Notes: a model not told the origin generated them from the sequence alone. A stretch of DNA of 64,000 nucleotides from Streptosporangiaceae bacterium NEAU-GS5 (GCA_017592665.1 JAGFNW010000009.1:1-64000), one strand, 5' to 3'; shown: positions 1-8,247, numbered from the stretch's first letter. Translations and numbers: made by a program.

Positions 1-127
1 TCGGGTAGGGCTTGCGCTCGCTCACCGGGCTATCTCAGCAGGCTCTGGTTCACCAATCGGCCGTAACGCTACAGAGTCGTGGGATCACAACCTGACAGCA
101 CGGGCATCAACTCGCGAACCGTCCTCT

Positions 128-246
128 AAAAACGCCGCGATCGAACACGGGGCCACCCTCGGAATCGACGTCGAAGTCGTCCCCAGAAACACCCAGGTCC
201 AGGGATTCCACGTCGTCAAACGCCGCTGGGTCGTCGAACGCACGCT
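128..246 (+). pseudogene. IS5-like transposase, 5' exon fragment
   Basis: The reading frame from about 128 to 246 encodes a stretch typical of the C-terminal half of IS5-family DDE transposases, ending in RRWVVERT just before the intron. It continues after the intron at 2667 with WLMLHRRLARDYE, so the two pieces belong to one gene. The upstream two thirds of the transposase is not in the window: positions 1-127 do not read as transposase, so the gene is truncated on the left as well as split. The family assignment rests on these well-known motifs; the exact IS is not identified. Confidence 0.72.
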
Positions 247-778
247 GTGCGCCGCGAGGCGCTCTGTTGTATCCCCGGTTGAGCCGGGAGGGACTCGAAG
301 GGAGGTTCCTGGGTCGGCTGGCTGACCTGGATCCGAAAGGTGAAGGGGACAACAGCATGCCAGATTGCCCGATGGCCGGGTCCAGACGTCAGGGACGGCG
401 CGTTGGGAGGACCCGCGTGATATGGCGAAAGCTTGATTGCCTGAATCCCAATCTCCAGTCGATGCAAGTTCCCATCCATCGGAAAGACGTCTGAAACCGG
501 TGCCGTGCTCTGCGTCGGAGTCGAGGGTGGCCGACGCACCCTCGGAGCACGGGGCGACGCCCAGCGAGGGTGTTGAAGGAGATGAGTGGGGCGCCTACGT
601 CACGCTGCTACGTACGACAGAGACGAACGCGGGATCGCCTGTCGGGCGCGAGCCCTATGGCGACGGAGGCCTCGTAGTAGTCGCCGGAGTCACGACCGGC
701 CGGGGAGGGCGGGAAAGCCGCCTACATGGGCGAAGGGGGCCAGGTGATCGGACACCACAAGATCGTGAGGTATGCGTA

Positions 779-2560
779 ATGCAGAGCGCCGCAACGGTGC
801 TGGGTGTCCTGCGTGAGCGCGGCAGGCGCGGCCTGCCGGTGAACGAACTGTATCGGCAGCTGTTCAATTCGCAGCTGTATCTGCTGGGCTATGGGCGCAT
901 CTACGCTAACCACGGCGCGATGACACCGGGGGTCACGCAGGAAACCGTGGACGGCATGTCCCAGGAGAAGATCGGCCGCATCGTTGATGCGATGCGCCAT
1001 GAGCGCTACCGGTTCGCTCCCGCCCGGCGGGTCAACATCCCGAAGAAGAACGGGAAGACCCGCCCGTTGGGGCTGCCGACCTGGTCGGACAAGCTCGTCG
1101 GCGAGGTGGTGCGCCTGCTGTTGGAGGCGTACTACGAGCCGACGTTCTCCGATCGGTCCCATGGGTTTCGTCCCGGTCGAGGCTGTCACACCGCGCTGCG
1201 GGAGATTGCCAACACCTGGACTGGAACAGCCTGGTTCGTCGAGGCGGACATCGCCGACTGTTTCGGGTCGCTTGACCACGACCTGATGATCGAAATCCTG
1301 TCGGAGAAGATCCATGACAACCGGTTCCTGCGGCTGGTGCGTAACATGCTCACAGCCGGATACCTGGAGGACTGGAAGTGGGGCGCCACTTTGTCCGGTG
1401 CACCTCAAGGCGGAGTCGCGTCTCCGATCCTGTCCTCGATCTACCTGCATAAGCTGGACGAGTTCGTCGAGAAAGTTCTGATCCCGGAGTACACCCGAGG
1501 GGGTCGCAGGGCACGGAATCCTGCCTACCTCGAACTACAGAACGAGCTGGCGAAAGCCCGCCGACGCGGCGACCGGCCACAGGCCCGGCAGCTACGGCGG
1601 CGGATGGTCAGCCTGCCCAGCGCCGACCCGGATGATCCGGACTATCGGCGGCTACGGTATTGCAGATACGCAGATGACCACCTGCTCGGGTTCACAGGGC
1701 CGAAGGCCGAAGCCGAGGAGATCAAAAAGCGGCTGGCGAGGTTCCTACGCGACGAACTCAAGCTGGAACTTTCCCACACCAAGACGCTGATCACCCACGC
1801 CCGCACCAAGGCGGCGCGGTTTCTCGGCTACGAGATCACTATCCAGCACAACAACCGCAAGGCCACCCGGCGCCGGCGCACGGTCAACGGGCAGGTCGCA
1901 CTGCGGGTACCGCTGGATGTGATCAAGGCCAAGTGTGTCCCTTACCTGCGCCGCGGCAAACCCGCCAAGCAGAAGGCCCTCACCAACGGCGACGACTACA
2001 CCATCGTGGCCACCTTCGGGGCCATCTACCGGGGCATCGTCCAGTACTACCTGCCCGCCGGTGACGTCTACCGGCTTCACCGGTTGCGCTGGGTCATGGA
2101 GACCTCCATGCTCAAGACCCTGGCAGGCAAGCACCGCTCGTCGATGTCGAAAATGGCCGCCAAGCACAAGGCCAAGATCCCGACACCGCAGGGGGTGCGC
2201 ACCTGCTTCGAGGCACGTATCGAACGCGACGGCAGGCAGCCACTGGTCGCACGGTTCGGAGGTATTCCTCTTCACCGGCAAAGAACGGCGACGGTCCTCG
2301 ATCGGCAGCCGATCCGGGTCGACTATCCGCACAAGGAGATCGTCCAACGTCTCCTCGCGGACACTTGCGAGATCTGCCAGCGCGAGGGTGAGGTCCAAGT
2401 TCACCACGTCCGAAAGCTGGCCGACCTCGGCGCACCCGGGCCACTTCAACCCCTGTGGGCCAAGGCGATGGCGAACCGGAGGCGCAAGACTCTCGTGGTC
2501 TGCTCTCCCTGCCACGACCTCATCCACACCGGGCGGCCTGATCCACCGCACACGCAGTAG
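779..2560 (+). CDS. ltrA: Group II intron reverse transcriptase/maturase with HNH endonuclease
   Basis: Intron-encoded protein of about 593 aa that helps the intron splice and copies it into DNA targets. The RT domain spans roughly residues 60-330: catalytic Asp near residue 158 (EADIADCF), PQGG at 209-212 and the active-site box YADD at 297-300. A maturase/X domain follows. The C-terminus has an HNH endonuclease with CEIC, a central HH and a CSPCHDLIH segment, used for second-strand cleavage. The frame is open further upstream to 437, but that part is intron RNA structure and reads as low-quality protein. The ATG at 779 gives the normal family N-terminus. The stop lies 8 nt before domain V, as usual. 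All catalytic motifs are present, so the element may be active. Confidence 0.93.
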   Translation: MQSAATVLGVLRERGRRGLPVNELYRQLFNSQLYLLGYGRIYANHGAMTPGVTQETVDGMSQEKIGRIVDAMRHERYRFAPARRVNIPKKNGKTRPLGLPTWSDKLVGEVVRLLLEAYYEPTFSDRSHGFRPGRGCHTALREIANTWTGTAWFVEADIADCFGSLDHDLMIEILSEKIHDNRFLRLVRNMLTAGYLEDWKWGATLSGAPQGGVASPILSSIYLHKLDEFVEKVLIPEYTRGGRRARNPAYLELQNELAKARRRGDRPQARQLRRRMVSLPSADPDDPDYRRLRYCRYADDHLLGFTGPKAEAEEIKKRLARFLRDELKLELSHTKTLITHARTKAARFLGYEITIQHNNRKATRRRRTVNGQVALRVPLDVIKAKCVPYLRRGKPAKQKALTNGDDYTIVATFGAIYRGIVQYYLPAGDVYRLHRLRWVMETSMLKTLAGKHRSSMSKMAAKHKAKIPTPQGVRTCFEARIERDGRQPLVARFGGIPLHRQRTATVLDRQPIRVDYPHKEIVQRLLADTCEICQREGEVQVHHVRKLADLGAPGPLQPLWAKAMANRRRKTLVVCSPCHDLIHTGRPDPPHTQ

Positions 2561-2568
2561 TCACTGGA

Positions 2569-2603
2569 GAGCCGGATGATCGGGAAACCATCAAGTCCGG
2601 TTC
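2569..2603 (+). ncRNA. Group II intron domain V
   Basis: A 35-nt hairpin starting GAGCCGG and ending CCGGTTC, with a GAAA-type tip and a two-base bulge on the 3' strand. This is the most conserved part of group II introns and includes the catalytic AGC triad (2570-2572). Every position of the terminal stem pairs. Confidence 0.92.
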
Positions 2604-2606
2604 GGC

Positions 2607-2663
2607 GGGAGGCCGTGCGGAAAAGGATCAGCCCAAGCTGACACCTCGCCGCGCGGCCGACCC
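2607..2663 (+). ncRNA. Group II intron domain VI (branch-point domain)
   Basis: A long stem pairs 2607-2620 with 2649-2663 (GGG, then GGCCGTGCGG against CCGCGCGGCC, then CCC). The unpaired A at 2660 is the expected 2'-5' branch nucleotide. An inner hairpin (CAGC/GCTG) sits in the loop. Pairing read by eye. Confidence 0.75.
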
Positions 2664-2666
2664 ATC

Positions 2667-2814
2667 CGGGTGGCTCATGCTCCACCGCCGGCTGGCCCGC
2701 GACTATGAGACACGCTCCGCAAGTTCCGAAGCCATGATCCACATCGCCGTCATCGACAACATCAGCAGACGCATAACGGACGAAGCAACCCCAACCTGGC
2801 GAGGCACCTACTAA
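2667..2814 (+). pseudogene. IS5-like transposase, 3' exon fragment
   Basis: Continuation of the interrupted transposase: 47 codons from the W of WLMLHRRLARDYE to a TAA stop, ending in PTWRGTY, the usual C-terminus of this actinobacterial IS5 subgroup. Together with 128-246 this is only the last third of the protein. The segment itself has no internal stop. Confidence 0.75.
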
Positions 2815-2836
2815 GACACAAGCCGCATACAGGACA

Positions 2837-2850
2837 AATCAAACACCCTC
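2837..2850 (+). repeat. Probable right terminal inverted repeat of the IS
   Basis: The sequence AATCAAACACCCTC, 23 nt after the transposase stop, is the reverse complement of a GAGGGTGTTTG-type end common in actinobacterial IS5 elements, and is followed by TTA. The matching left end is not in the window, so the assignment rests on position and known consensus. Confidence 0.45.
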
Positions 2851-3120
2851 TTAGGCCGAGCGCCAGTTCCGCCTCGGGGGCGGGGCAATGCCTTGATCAT
2901 TTGCATGGTGATCAGGCGTGTGCCGGGAGTTGGTCCAGTAGGAATCGCCTGCTCAGAGAGGTGCGACCGCTGTTCCCTTGTTCTGGGTGTCTCGCAGGGG
3001 GTTCGAACCTGTGCATAGCAGGCCCGCTACGTTCTGTGTCATAGCACTACGCCTATGAGGGCCGCGAAGCTCGGCGAGAGTTTCGCGGCCCCGTCATGGG
3101 CGCAGTTGTGGAGCGTGCTC
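2851..3120. other. Intergenic region without recognised gene
   Basis: Between the IS end and the stop of the DUF2637 gene no supported coding region was seen. A plus-strand open frame starting at 3055 runs antisense through the DUF2637 gene and has no family features. Confidence 0.5.
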
Positions 3121-3750
3121 CTATCGAGTGGTGCGCTCTGGGTCAGGTTGCGCCACAGTGGCGATGATCTGTTTTACCTTGCGCCGATCGACGCCGTGCT
3201 TGATGGCGAGGAAGCGTTGGGACATAGGTCGTCCAGGCCCGTTCAGGCTCGCCGTGTAGTCGATGAGGATTGCCTCTTCGGGCGTCTGCGCCACAGGGAG
3301 GGGTTCGGCTTCGGCTGGTACCGAAGTGGTTGGATCTGACATTTCCGCAGGCTGGTCGGTTGCGGATGCTGCTGCGTTTCGGGTCAGCAGCATGAGCAGT
3401 TCGAAGGCCGCGACCAGGGCAACAGCAGGCCAGGCGCTCACCACCGCACCTATAGTGCCGTGGTTCATGCCGTGTGCCACGTTGGCGCCGACCGTTGCCA
3501 TGATGCCCAGGCCGAGGCTCCATTTGGCCAGCGTTGGTACTGGGTGTCGGCGGCGACTGGCGTCCAGGAGTACCATCGACGCGGCCCAGATCAGACCGTC
3601 CACCGTGAATGGCACCAATCTGGCGGTGAGGCCGGCCTCACCATGCGAGCTGACCAGTTCATAGGCGTGCTGGTAGGAGATCACCGCGGCGACGGCGGCG
3701 ACCGTCAGTACGGCGAGGGCCGTGGTCATGCGTGTGAGGCGGTCAGCCAT
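3121..3750 (-). CDS. DUF2637 membrane protein of an integrative conjugative element
   Basis: A 209-aa protein whose first about 125 residues form four hydrophobic helices with the conserved pattern of DUF2637 (SYQHAYELV after the first helix, VDGLIWAASM, AKWSLGLGIMATVGANV). An acidic linker is followed by a helix-turn-helix-like tail (residues about 160-205: GRPMSQRFLAIKHGVDRRKV) that could bind DNA. DUF2637 proteins are typical of actinomycete integrative and conjugative elements of the pSAM2 type, where they are linked to mycelial spread and replication genes; their biochemical role is not known. The start overlaps the stop of the upstream small gene by 8 nt, so the two are probably translationally coupled. 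Confidence 0.85.
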   Translation of the reverse strand: MADRLTRMTTALAVLTVAAVAAVISYQHAYELVSSHGEAGLTARLVPFTVDGLIWAASMVLLDASRRRHPVPTLAKWSLGLGIMATVGANVAHGMNHGTIGAVVSAWPAVALVAAFELLMLLTRNAAASATDQPAEMSDPTTSVPAEAEPLPVAQTPEEAILIDYTASLNGPGRPMSQRFLAIKHGVDRRKVKQIIATVAQPDPERTTR

Positions 3751-4066
3751 GCGTCAACTCCTCGCGCACGTGCCACCACTCGCCGCTGCTGACCGACGGG
3801 AGCTCCGCGGCATCGCCGAAGCACGCGGGGTATAGGAGATTGTCGGGGTGTCGCCGTCTGAGATGCCGGGGTAAGGTTCGGCGAACACGCGCACCTCGAC
3901 CACCACAGACCATTCGTCGGCCGCACCAGCCCACGATCGAAGCGGGTAACCATTGCCGGCCGTTGCGATCGGCTGAGTCGGTCAGTGGGAATTTGACGAG
4001 GACGGGGGCGCCGTCGGGGAATAGGTTCTGATCACTTAAAGAAGTGTTGTTGATCTCGTTGGCCAT
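3743..4066 (-). CDS. Small conjugative-element protein with two compensating frameshifts
   Basis: A 107-aa frame starting MANEINNTS with a good AGAGGAG ribosome site. The start (FPDGAPVLVKFPLTD...WLPASIVGWCG) and end (DNLLYPACFGDAAEL) match a family of small proteins encoded by actinomycete integrative elements. The middle, read in this frame, is arginine-rich nonsense. Shifting by one base after GWCG gives DEWSVVVEVRVFAEP and then GISDGDTP, which is the expected family sequence, and a second one-base change near 3840-3850 returns to the original frame. So two compensating indels lie in the gene, or two assembly errors. The open frame survives, but the middle third is scrambled. Function unknown. 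It precedes the DUF2637 gene in one transcript. Confidence 0.65.
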   Translation of the reverse strand: MANEINNTSLSDQNLFPDGAPVLVKFPLTDSADRNGRQWLPASIVGWCGRRMVCGGRGARVRRTLPRHLRRRHPDNLLYPACFGDAAELPSVSSGEWWHVREELTHG

Positions 4067-4224
4067 ACGGCTCCTCTCCCGCCACGAGGGAGCCGCGGGA
4101 GCCAATTTCGGGAGCCAATGCCTTCAGACTCCCTCAGACTCGCCGCGACCCCCTCAGGGCGTTTATGCAGATGAGGAGCACCCGATTCGACTCAACACGA
4201 CCCAGATCGACTGGCCAGATTTGC

Positions 4225-4267
4225 TTCACACCGAAGAGGTCACTGGTTCGATCCCAGTATCGCCCAC
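4225..4267 (+). other. Attachment-site remnant: 3' part of a tRNA-Val(CAC) gene
   Basis: These 43 nt read as the anticodon loop (TTCACAC, anticodon CAC), the 3' anticodon strand CGAAG, variable loop AGGTC, a T arm with TTCGATC loop and ACTGG/CCAGT stem, and the acceptor strand ATCGCCC. The 5' half of a tRNA is absent: the bases before 4225 do not pair with CGAAG. Integrative elements recombine into tRNA 3' ends and leave such a partial copy at one junction. The neighbouring DUF2637 pair supports this as the att site of an integrative conjugative element. No integrase is visible in the window. Confidence 0.82.
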
Positions 4268-4285
4268 ACGGGTTTCAGCAGTTCA

Positions 4286-4319
4286 GAGGGGCTTTCGGAG
4301 GTCATCCGGAGGCCCTTTT
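4286..4319 (+). terminator. Rho-independent terminator after the tRNA remnant
   Basis: An inverted repeat (AGGGGCTTTCGGA with TCCGGAGGCCCT, G-T pairs included) with a five-base loop is followed by a T-run. It lies about 20 nt behind the tRNA 3' end, as expected for the original tRNA terminator. Confidence 0.75.
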
Positions 4320-4686
4320 CCGATTTTCGAGGTAGTGGGGAGGTGCCCGCGTGCCCCACGAGATCGGCGCTCCTCCGTACAGAAATTGAGCGGGCGTTCA
4401 GCTACGGAGAGTGAGAATCCTCCCAGGCTCGCCAGCGCCCTCGGCTAACCTGCCGAACGCGGCCGTACGCTTCGAACTGAGCCAGACGTCGATAGATCGG
4501 CGGACGGGCTCATGACATTGGCGTTCAGCGGATCGCTGCCCCTCCTCGGCGCGTCGCGCAGGACGTCCCACAGTGCCTGTTCGGCTCTGCTCTGTGCAGC
4601 TTGGGGAGCGTGCCTGCCGGTTGGCTCGCAGTTCAGCCGTGCCAGGAACGTCTCTTACACCCTCGGTAACCTGACCGACTCGGGAC
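4320..4686. other. Intergenic region without recognised gene
   Basis: About 370 nt between the tRNA terminator and the end of the AfsR-like gene. No family-like coding region, RNA or clear repeat was seen. Confidence 0.5.
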
Positions 4687-7671
4687 TCAATCGCGATATT
4701 GCACGCCGAGTTCGGCGTACAAGACCGCGGCCTGGGTGTGGTGCTCGCCGGCCTGGGGGAGTTGGCCGAGCGCGCGGTGGGCGCGCGCGAGGCCGGCGTG
4801 GGCGCGGGCGTGCTGGTCGGGGACGGCGAGCTCCTCGGCCAGGGCGAGCGCCTGCGCGTGGTGCGCTAGCGCGTCGGCCGCCTGGCCGGTGGCGTACGCG
4901 GCCTCGCCGAGGCCATTGAGGGCCCAGGCTTCGCCGTCACGCGCGCCGATCTCACGGAAGATGGACAGGGCCGCCGCGTAGTGCTCGGCCGCCTGCCGCG
5001 GATCGCCGAGGCGGAGGTGGAGGGTGCCGAGATTGTCCAGCGCCGCGGCCTCGCTCAGTCTGTCGCCGACCTGCCGGGACAGTTCCAGTCCCCGCTGCAG
5101 GTGTTCGGTGGCCGCCTCGGAACGGCCCAGCCGTTCCTCCACCAGGCTGATGAAGTTCAGCACCTGCGCCTCGCCGCCTTGGTCGCCGGCCTTCACGAAC
5201 AGGGCCAGCGCCCGCGTGTAGTGCTCGGCCGCGGCCTGGTCGCGGCCGAGCCCAACCTCGACGGTGGCGAGGCTGGTCAGTACGCGGGCCTCGCCGACCT
5301 CGTCGCCGGAGCTCCGAAACAGGGCCAGCGCCTGCCGCAGGTGGCCGGCGGCGGCCTGGTAGCGGCCCAGCCGCTCTTCGGCGACCCCGAGATTGGCCAC
5401 GGCCCGCGCCTCGCCGGGCAGGTCGCCGGCCTGCCGGAACAGGTCCAAGGCCCGCTTGTGGTGCTCGGCGGCCAGCCCGTAGTCGCCGAGCAGGGCGTGC
5501 ACGGCGCCGAGGTCGAGGGTCGCGCGGCCCTGGGCGGCCCGGTCGCCGATCTTGGCGGCGGCGTCGCGCGCCCGGCCGTGGATGATCAGCGCGTCGGTGA
5601 AGTGGCCGTTGTCGAGGTGGCGCAGCAGAGTGGTGGAGAGCCGTATCGCATGGTCGTACCAGCCGTGCTCGGCGGTGTGGCCTGCCATGGCCACCAGACA
5701 GGGGCGTTCGGCGCCCAGCCAGTCGCGGGCGGCGGCCGGGTCGGTCATGTCCGGGACGGCGCCGGGGGGCGCCGGGACGTTGGGCCGGGTGCGCGCGTCG
5801 GCCGGATAAAGGGTGTCCGTCGCGGCGGCGGCGACGGCCAGGTAGTAGTCGAACAGGCGGCCCAGCGCCGCGCGCGTGTCGTCGGTCCTTTCGGCGGTGC
5901 TGGCCAGGCTGGCGGCGTAGGCGCGCAGCAGGTCGTGCATGCCGTAGCGGCCGTTCGCGGTGGGCTGGACCAGATGGGCGCGGGCGAGTTCGGCGAGCGC
6001 GCGTCCGGTCCGCGCCGGGTTGTCACCGGCCAGCGCCGCCGCGGCGAATACGTCGATGTCGGGGCCGGGATGCAGGCCGAGCAGGCCGAACGTCCGTACG
6101 GCTGCCGGCGGCAGGTGGCGGATCGACCAGGAGAACACGGCCTGTACGGCGGCGCGCGGGTCACCCCCGGCGTCCAGCAGCTCCAGCCGCCGCTGATGAT
6201 CGGCCAGTTCGGCGACCAGGTCGGCCAGGGGAGTCGTCGGACGCGCGGCGGCCAGTTCGGCGGCGATCCGCAGCGCCAGCGGCAGCCGCGCGCATTGCTC
6301 GGCCAGGGCGGCGGCCGGCCCCGGCTCAGCGTCCAGGCGGGGGCCGATGAGCCGGCCCAGCAGGGCGAGCGCGTCGGGCAGCGGCAGCAGGCCGAGCTCC
6401 AGGCGCCGCGCGCCGTGCACCGCCACCAGCCCGGCCAGCGAGTCCCTGCTGGTCACCAGTACCGCGCTCCGCGGGCTGCCGGGCAACAGCGGGCGCACCT
6501 GTTCGACGGACGCGGCGTTGTCGAGCAGGATCAGCATCCGCCGGTCGGCGACCTGCGTCCGCCACAGCGCGGCACGGTCGTCGGTGTCCAGCGGGATCTC
6601 GTGCCCGGCCACGCCGAGCGCGGCGAGGAATCGGGCCAACGCCTGGCCCGCGGACAGCGGGCGCTCGGGGTCGTAGCCGCGAAGGTTCACGTGCAGCTGT
6701 CCGTCCGGGAACCGGGAACGCTCGCGGTGCGCCCAGCGCACCGCGAGGGCCGATTTGCCGACGCCTGCGGTGCCGGACAGGACCGCGATCATGGTCGGCG
6801 CGGGCTCGCCGTACGCGACCGACTCGGCGAGGAACCCGTCGAGCCCGTCGAGTTCGGCCTGGCGGCCGGTGAAAGCGGACACCTCGGCGGGCAACTGCGC
6901 TGGGCCGGTGGTGGCGGGCGGGGGCGCGGACGGGGCCGGCTCCACCTCGCCGCGGAGGATGGCCTGATGCAGGTCGCGCAGCTCGGCCCCCGGATCCGCG
7001 CCGAGCTCGTCGGCCAGTCTGTGCCGTACGCTCTCGAAAAACTTCAGCGCCTCGCCTACCCGCCCCGCGGCGGCCAATGTACGCATCAGGGCCGCAGCCA
7101 GCGGCTCGACCAGCGGATATGCCTGTGTCAGCTCAGTGAGCGGCCCCGCCATCGCTGGATTGCCGACCCGCAGCTCCGCCCGAGCCCAGGCCACCAAGGC
7201 GTCCACATAGTCCTGCCGCCACGATTGGCGCATCTGGGCTGGCCATTCGCCCGGAAGGCCGGTCAGCGCGTCGCCCCGCCACAGCTCGCGGACCTGGCGC
7301 AGCAACTCGACGCGTGCCTGGTCGCCGAGGCCGGTTTCACGCGCCCGCGCGGCCAGGTCGCGGAACCGGTGTAAATCCACCTGCTCCGGGTCGATGTCCA
7401 GCGCGTATCCGCCCGAGCGATGCACGATCGGCACCAGCGCCCGGTCGCCCTCACGCAGGACGCGGCGCAGCCGGGTGATGAGCACATGCAGCGTACGGCG
7501 GGCGCCCGGGGGCGCCTCATCCCAAACCCGGTCGATGAGTGTCTCCACCGTGACGGTCCTGTGGGCGTCGGCGGCCAGCGCGGCCAACACTCGCCGTTGC
7601 TGAGGCGGCCCCACCGGTAATAGCCGGGTCCCGGTGTGTACTTCGACCGGGCCCAGCAAGCGGATTTCCAT
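4687..7671 (-). CDS. AfsR/SARP-type regulator with BTAD, NB-ARC and TPR domains
   Basis: A 994-aa transcription regulator. An N-terminal OmpR-type winged helix (MEIRLLGPVEV, RVLAALAADA, RLRRVLREG) and BTAD run to about residue 245. An NB-ARC ATPase domain follows (about 260-620) with P-loop SGTAGVGKSALA and a Walker B-like RMLILLDNA. The C-terminus (about 690-990) has some eight tetratricopeptide repeats (GDYGLAAEHHKRAL type). AfsR-like proteins of this size act as activators of secondary metabolism or development through ATP-dependent assembly; the ligand is unknown. The start is the ATG at 7671 after GGGGG; a second in-frame ATG lies 7 codons upstream. It is divergent from a secreted protease-inhibitor gene and shares an 81-nt promoter region with it. 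Confidence 0.92.
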   Translation of the reverse strand: MEIRLLGPVEVHTGTRLLPVGPPQQRRVLAALAADAHRTVTVETLIDRVWDEAPPGARRTLHVLITRLRRVLREGDRALVPIVHRSGGYALDIDPEQVDLHRFRDLAARARETGLGDQARVELLRQVRELWRGDALTGLPGEWPAQMRQSWRQDYVDALVAWARAELRVGNPAMAGPLTELTQAYPLVEPLAAALMRTLAAAGRVGEALKFFESVRHRLADELGADPGAELRDLHQAILRGEVEPAPSAPPPATTGPAQLPAEVSAFTGRQAELDGLDGFLAESVAYGEPAPTMIAVLSGTAGVGKSALAVRWAHRERSRFPDGQLHVNLRGYDPERPLSAGQALARFLAALGVAGHEIPLDTDDRAALWRTQVADRRMLILLDNAASVEQVRPLLPGSPRSAVLVTSRDSLAGLVAVHGARRLELGLLPLPDALALLGRLIGPRLDAEPGPAAALAEQCARLPLALRIAAELAAARPTTPLADLVAELADHQRRLELLDAGGDPRAAVQAVFSWSIRHLPPAAVRTFGLLGLHPGPDIDVFAAAALAGDNPARTGRALAELARAHLVQPTANGRYGMHDLLRAYAASLASTAERTDDTRAALGRLFDYYLAVAAAATDTLYPADARTRPNVPAPPGAVPDMTDPAAARDWLGAERPCLVAMAGHTAEHGWYDHAIRLSTTLLRHLDNGHFTDALIIHGRARDAAAKIGDRAAQGRATLDLGAVHALLGDYGLAAEHHKRALDLFRQAGDLPGEARAVANLGVAEERLGRYQAAAGHLRQALALFRSSGDEVGEARVLTSLATVEVGLGRDQAAAEHYTRALALFVKAGDQGGEAQVLNFISLVEERLGRSEAATEHLQRGLELSRQVGDRLSEAAALDNLGTLHLRLGDPRQAAEHYAAALSIFREIGARDGEAWALNGLGEAAYATGQAADALAHHAQALALAEELAVPDQHARAHAGLARAHRALGQLPQAGEHHTQAAVLYAELGVQYRD

Positions 7672-7685
7672 CGAGCCCCCGTCCA

Positions 7686-7700
7686 TTAACAATCCGTTAA
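7686..7700. promoter_or_regulatory. Palindrome TTAAC-N5-GTTAA between divergent genes
   Basis: A perfect 5-bp inverted repeat with a 5-bp spacer, 15 nt upstream of the regulator start and 53 nt upstream of the inhibitor start. Position and symmetry suggest an operator or promoter element serving one or both genes. Confidence 0.4.
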
Positions 7701-7752
7701 GTCGACGACCTTCCCTCGCGTCACATGCTCGATGAGGACAAGGAGGTCGTCG

Positions 7753-8175
7753 ATGAACATCAAATCGATCCTGGCTCTGCTGCCCGTCGCCGTGGTGGTG
7801 GCACTGTCACTCGGCGTGCCCGCGGCCAACGCCGAGAACTTCAACGGGAGGTGCGAGAACAACGAAATATGCTTCTACAAGGATAAGAACTTCGTGGCCG
7901 GCATCATGGATTTCAGCGCTGGGCGCAACATCGGGTTCCTCGGGAACTTCAACTACCAGTTCTGCGGATCCAGCTGCAACGGACACGACAGCGCCTCGTC
8001 GCTTCGGGTCAACGGCACTCGCGATGTCGTCCTCTACAAGGACATCAACTGCGCGGGAAACAGCAAGCGACTCAGCCAGGACGGTCCCGGCTCACGTGCC
8101 AACCTCGCCATCGACGCATGGGATGACGGAAGCGGCGGCGTGAACGACGAGATCGATTCGCTCTGCTGGCGATAA
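7753..8175 (+). CDS. Secreted peptidase inhibitor, family I36-like
   Basis: A 140-aa preprotein with a signal peptide (residues 1-27, cleavage after PAANA). The mature domain of about 110 residues has six cysteines, an N-terminal CENNEICFYKDKNF and two crystallin-like halves (the second contains DVVLYKDINCAGNSKRL). This matches the peptidase-inhibitor I36 family, known from the Streptomyces metalloproteinase inhibitor SMPI, which blocks thermolysin-type proteases outside the cell. The start is fixed by a perfect AAGGAGGT six bases before the ATG at 7753. A strong terminator follows the stop. Family assignment is by fold pattern and cysteine layout; the target protease is unknown. Confidence 0.85.
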   Translation: MNIKSILALLPVAVVVALSLGVPAANAENFNGRCENNEICFYKDKNFVAGIMDFSAGRNIGFLGNFNYQFCGSSCNGHDSASSLRVNGTRDVVLYKDINCAGNSKRLSQDGPGSRANLAIDAWDDGSGGVNDEIDSLCWR

Positions 8176-8184
8176 ACCATTCCG

Positions 8185-8222
8185 AAACGTGTGGTGAGAC
8201 CCGGGGGCCTCACCACACGTTT
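8185..8222 (+). terminator. Terminator hairpin after the inhibitor gene
   Basis: A perfect 14-bp stem (AAACGTGTGGTGAG with CTCACCACACGTTT) around a 10-nt loop, starting 9 nt after the stop. Confidence 0.88.
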
Positions 8223-8247
8223 CCCATCGCATTCACGTGGAGGCACC

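Larger units (their letters stand above)
247..2666 (+). mobile_element. Group II intron inserted in the transposase gene
   Basis: The 5' end matches the group II consensus GTGYG (GTGCG at 247). The 3' end has a clear domain V (2569-2603) and domain VI (2607-2663) with a candidate bulged branch-point A at 2660, six or seven bases before the end. The element carries its own reverse transcriptase/maturase gene. Exon reading gives WVVERT-L/G-WLMLH if the 3' boundary is placed at 2666/2667; the consensus AY ending would place it at 2665, a one-base uncertainty. The intron lies in the same orientation as the transposase, so splicing could in principle rejoin its coding frame. The 5' part (247-778) would hold domains I-III and is largely non-coding. 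Confidence 0.88.

Noticed and set aside
3055-3339. Plus-strand 94-codon frame opposite the DUF2637 gene
   Set aside because: No ribosome site or domain; antisense to a well-supported gene.
4180-4267. Complete tRNA-Val gene
   Set aside because: The 5' acceptor, D arm and 5' anticodon strand are missing; bases before 4225 do not pair with the 3' half.
4512-4919. Plus-strand 135-codon frame at the end of the AfsR-like gene
   Set aside because: Only its first about 60 codons are outside the regulator gene; they match nothing and the rest is Arg/Gly-rich antisense.
4981-7374. Long plus-strand open frame (about 797 codons) opposite the AfsR-like gene
   Set aside because: It has Gln/Gly/Val/Arg-rich composition without any domain and is the mirror of a well-supported gene; typical antisense frame in high-GC DNA.
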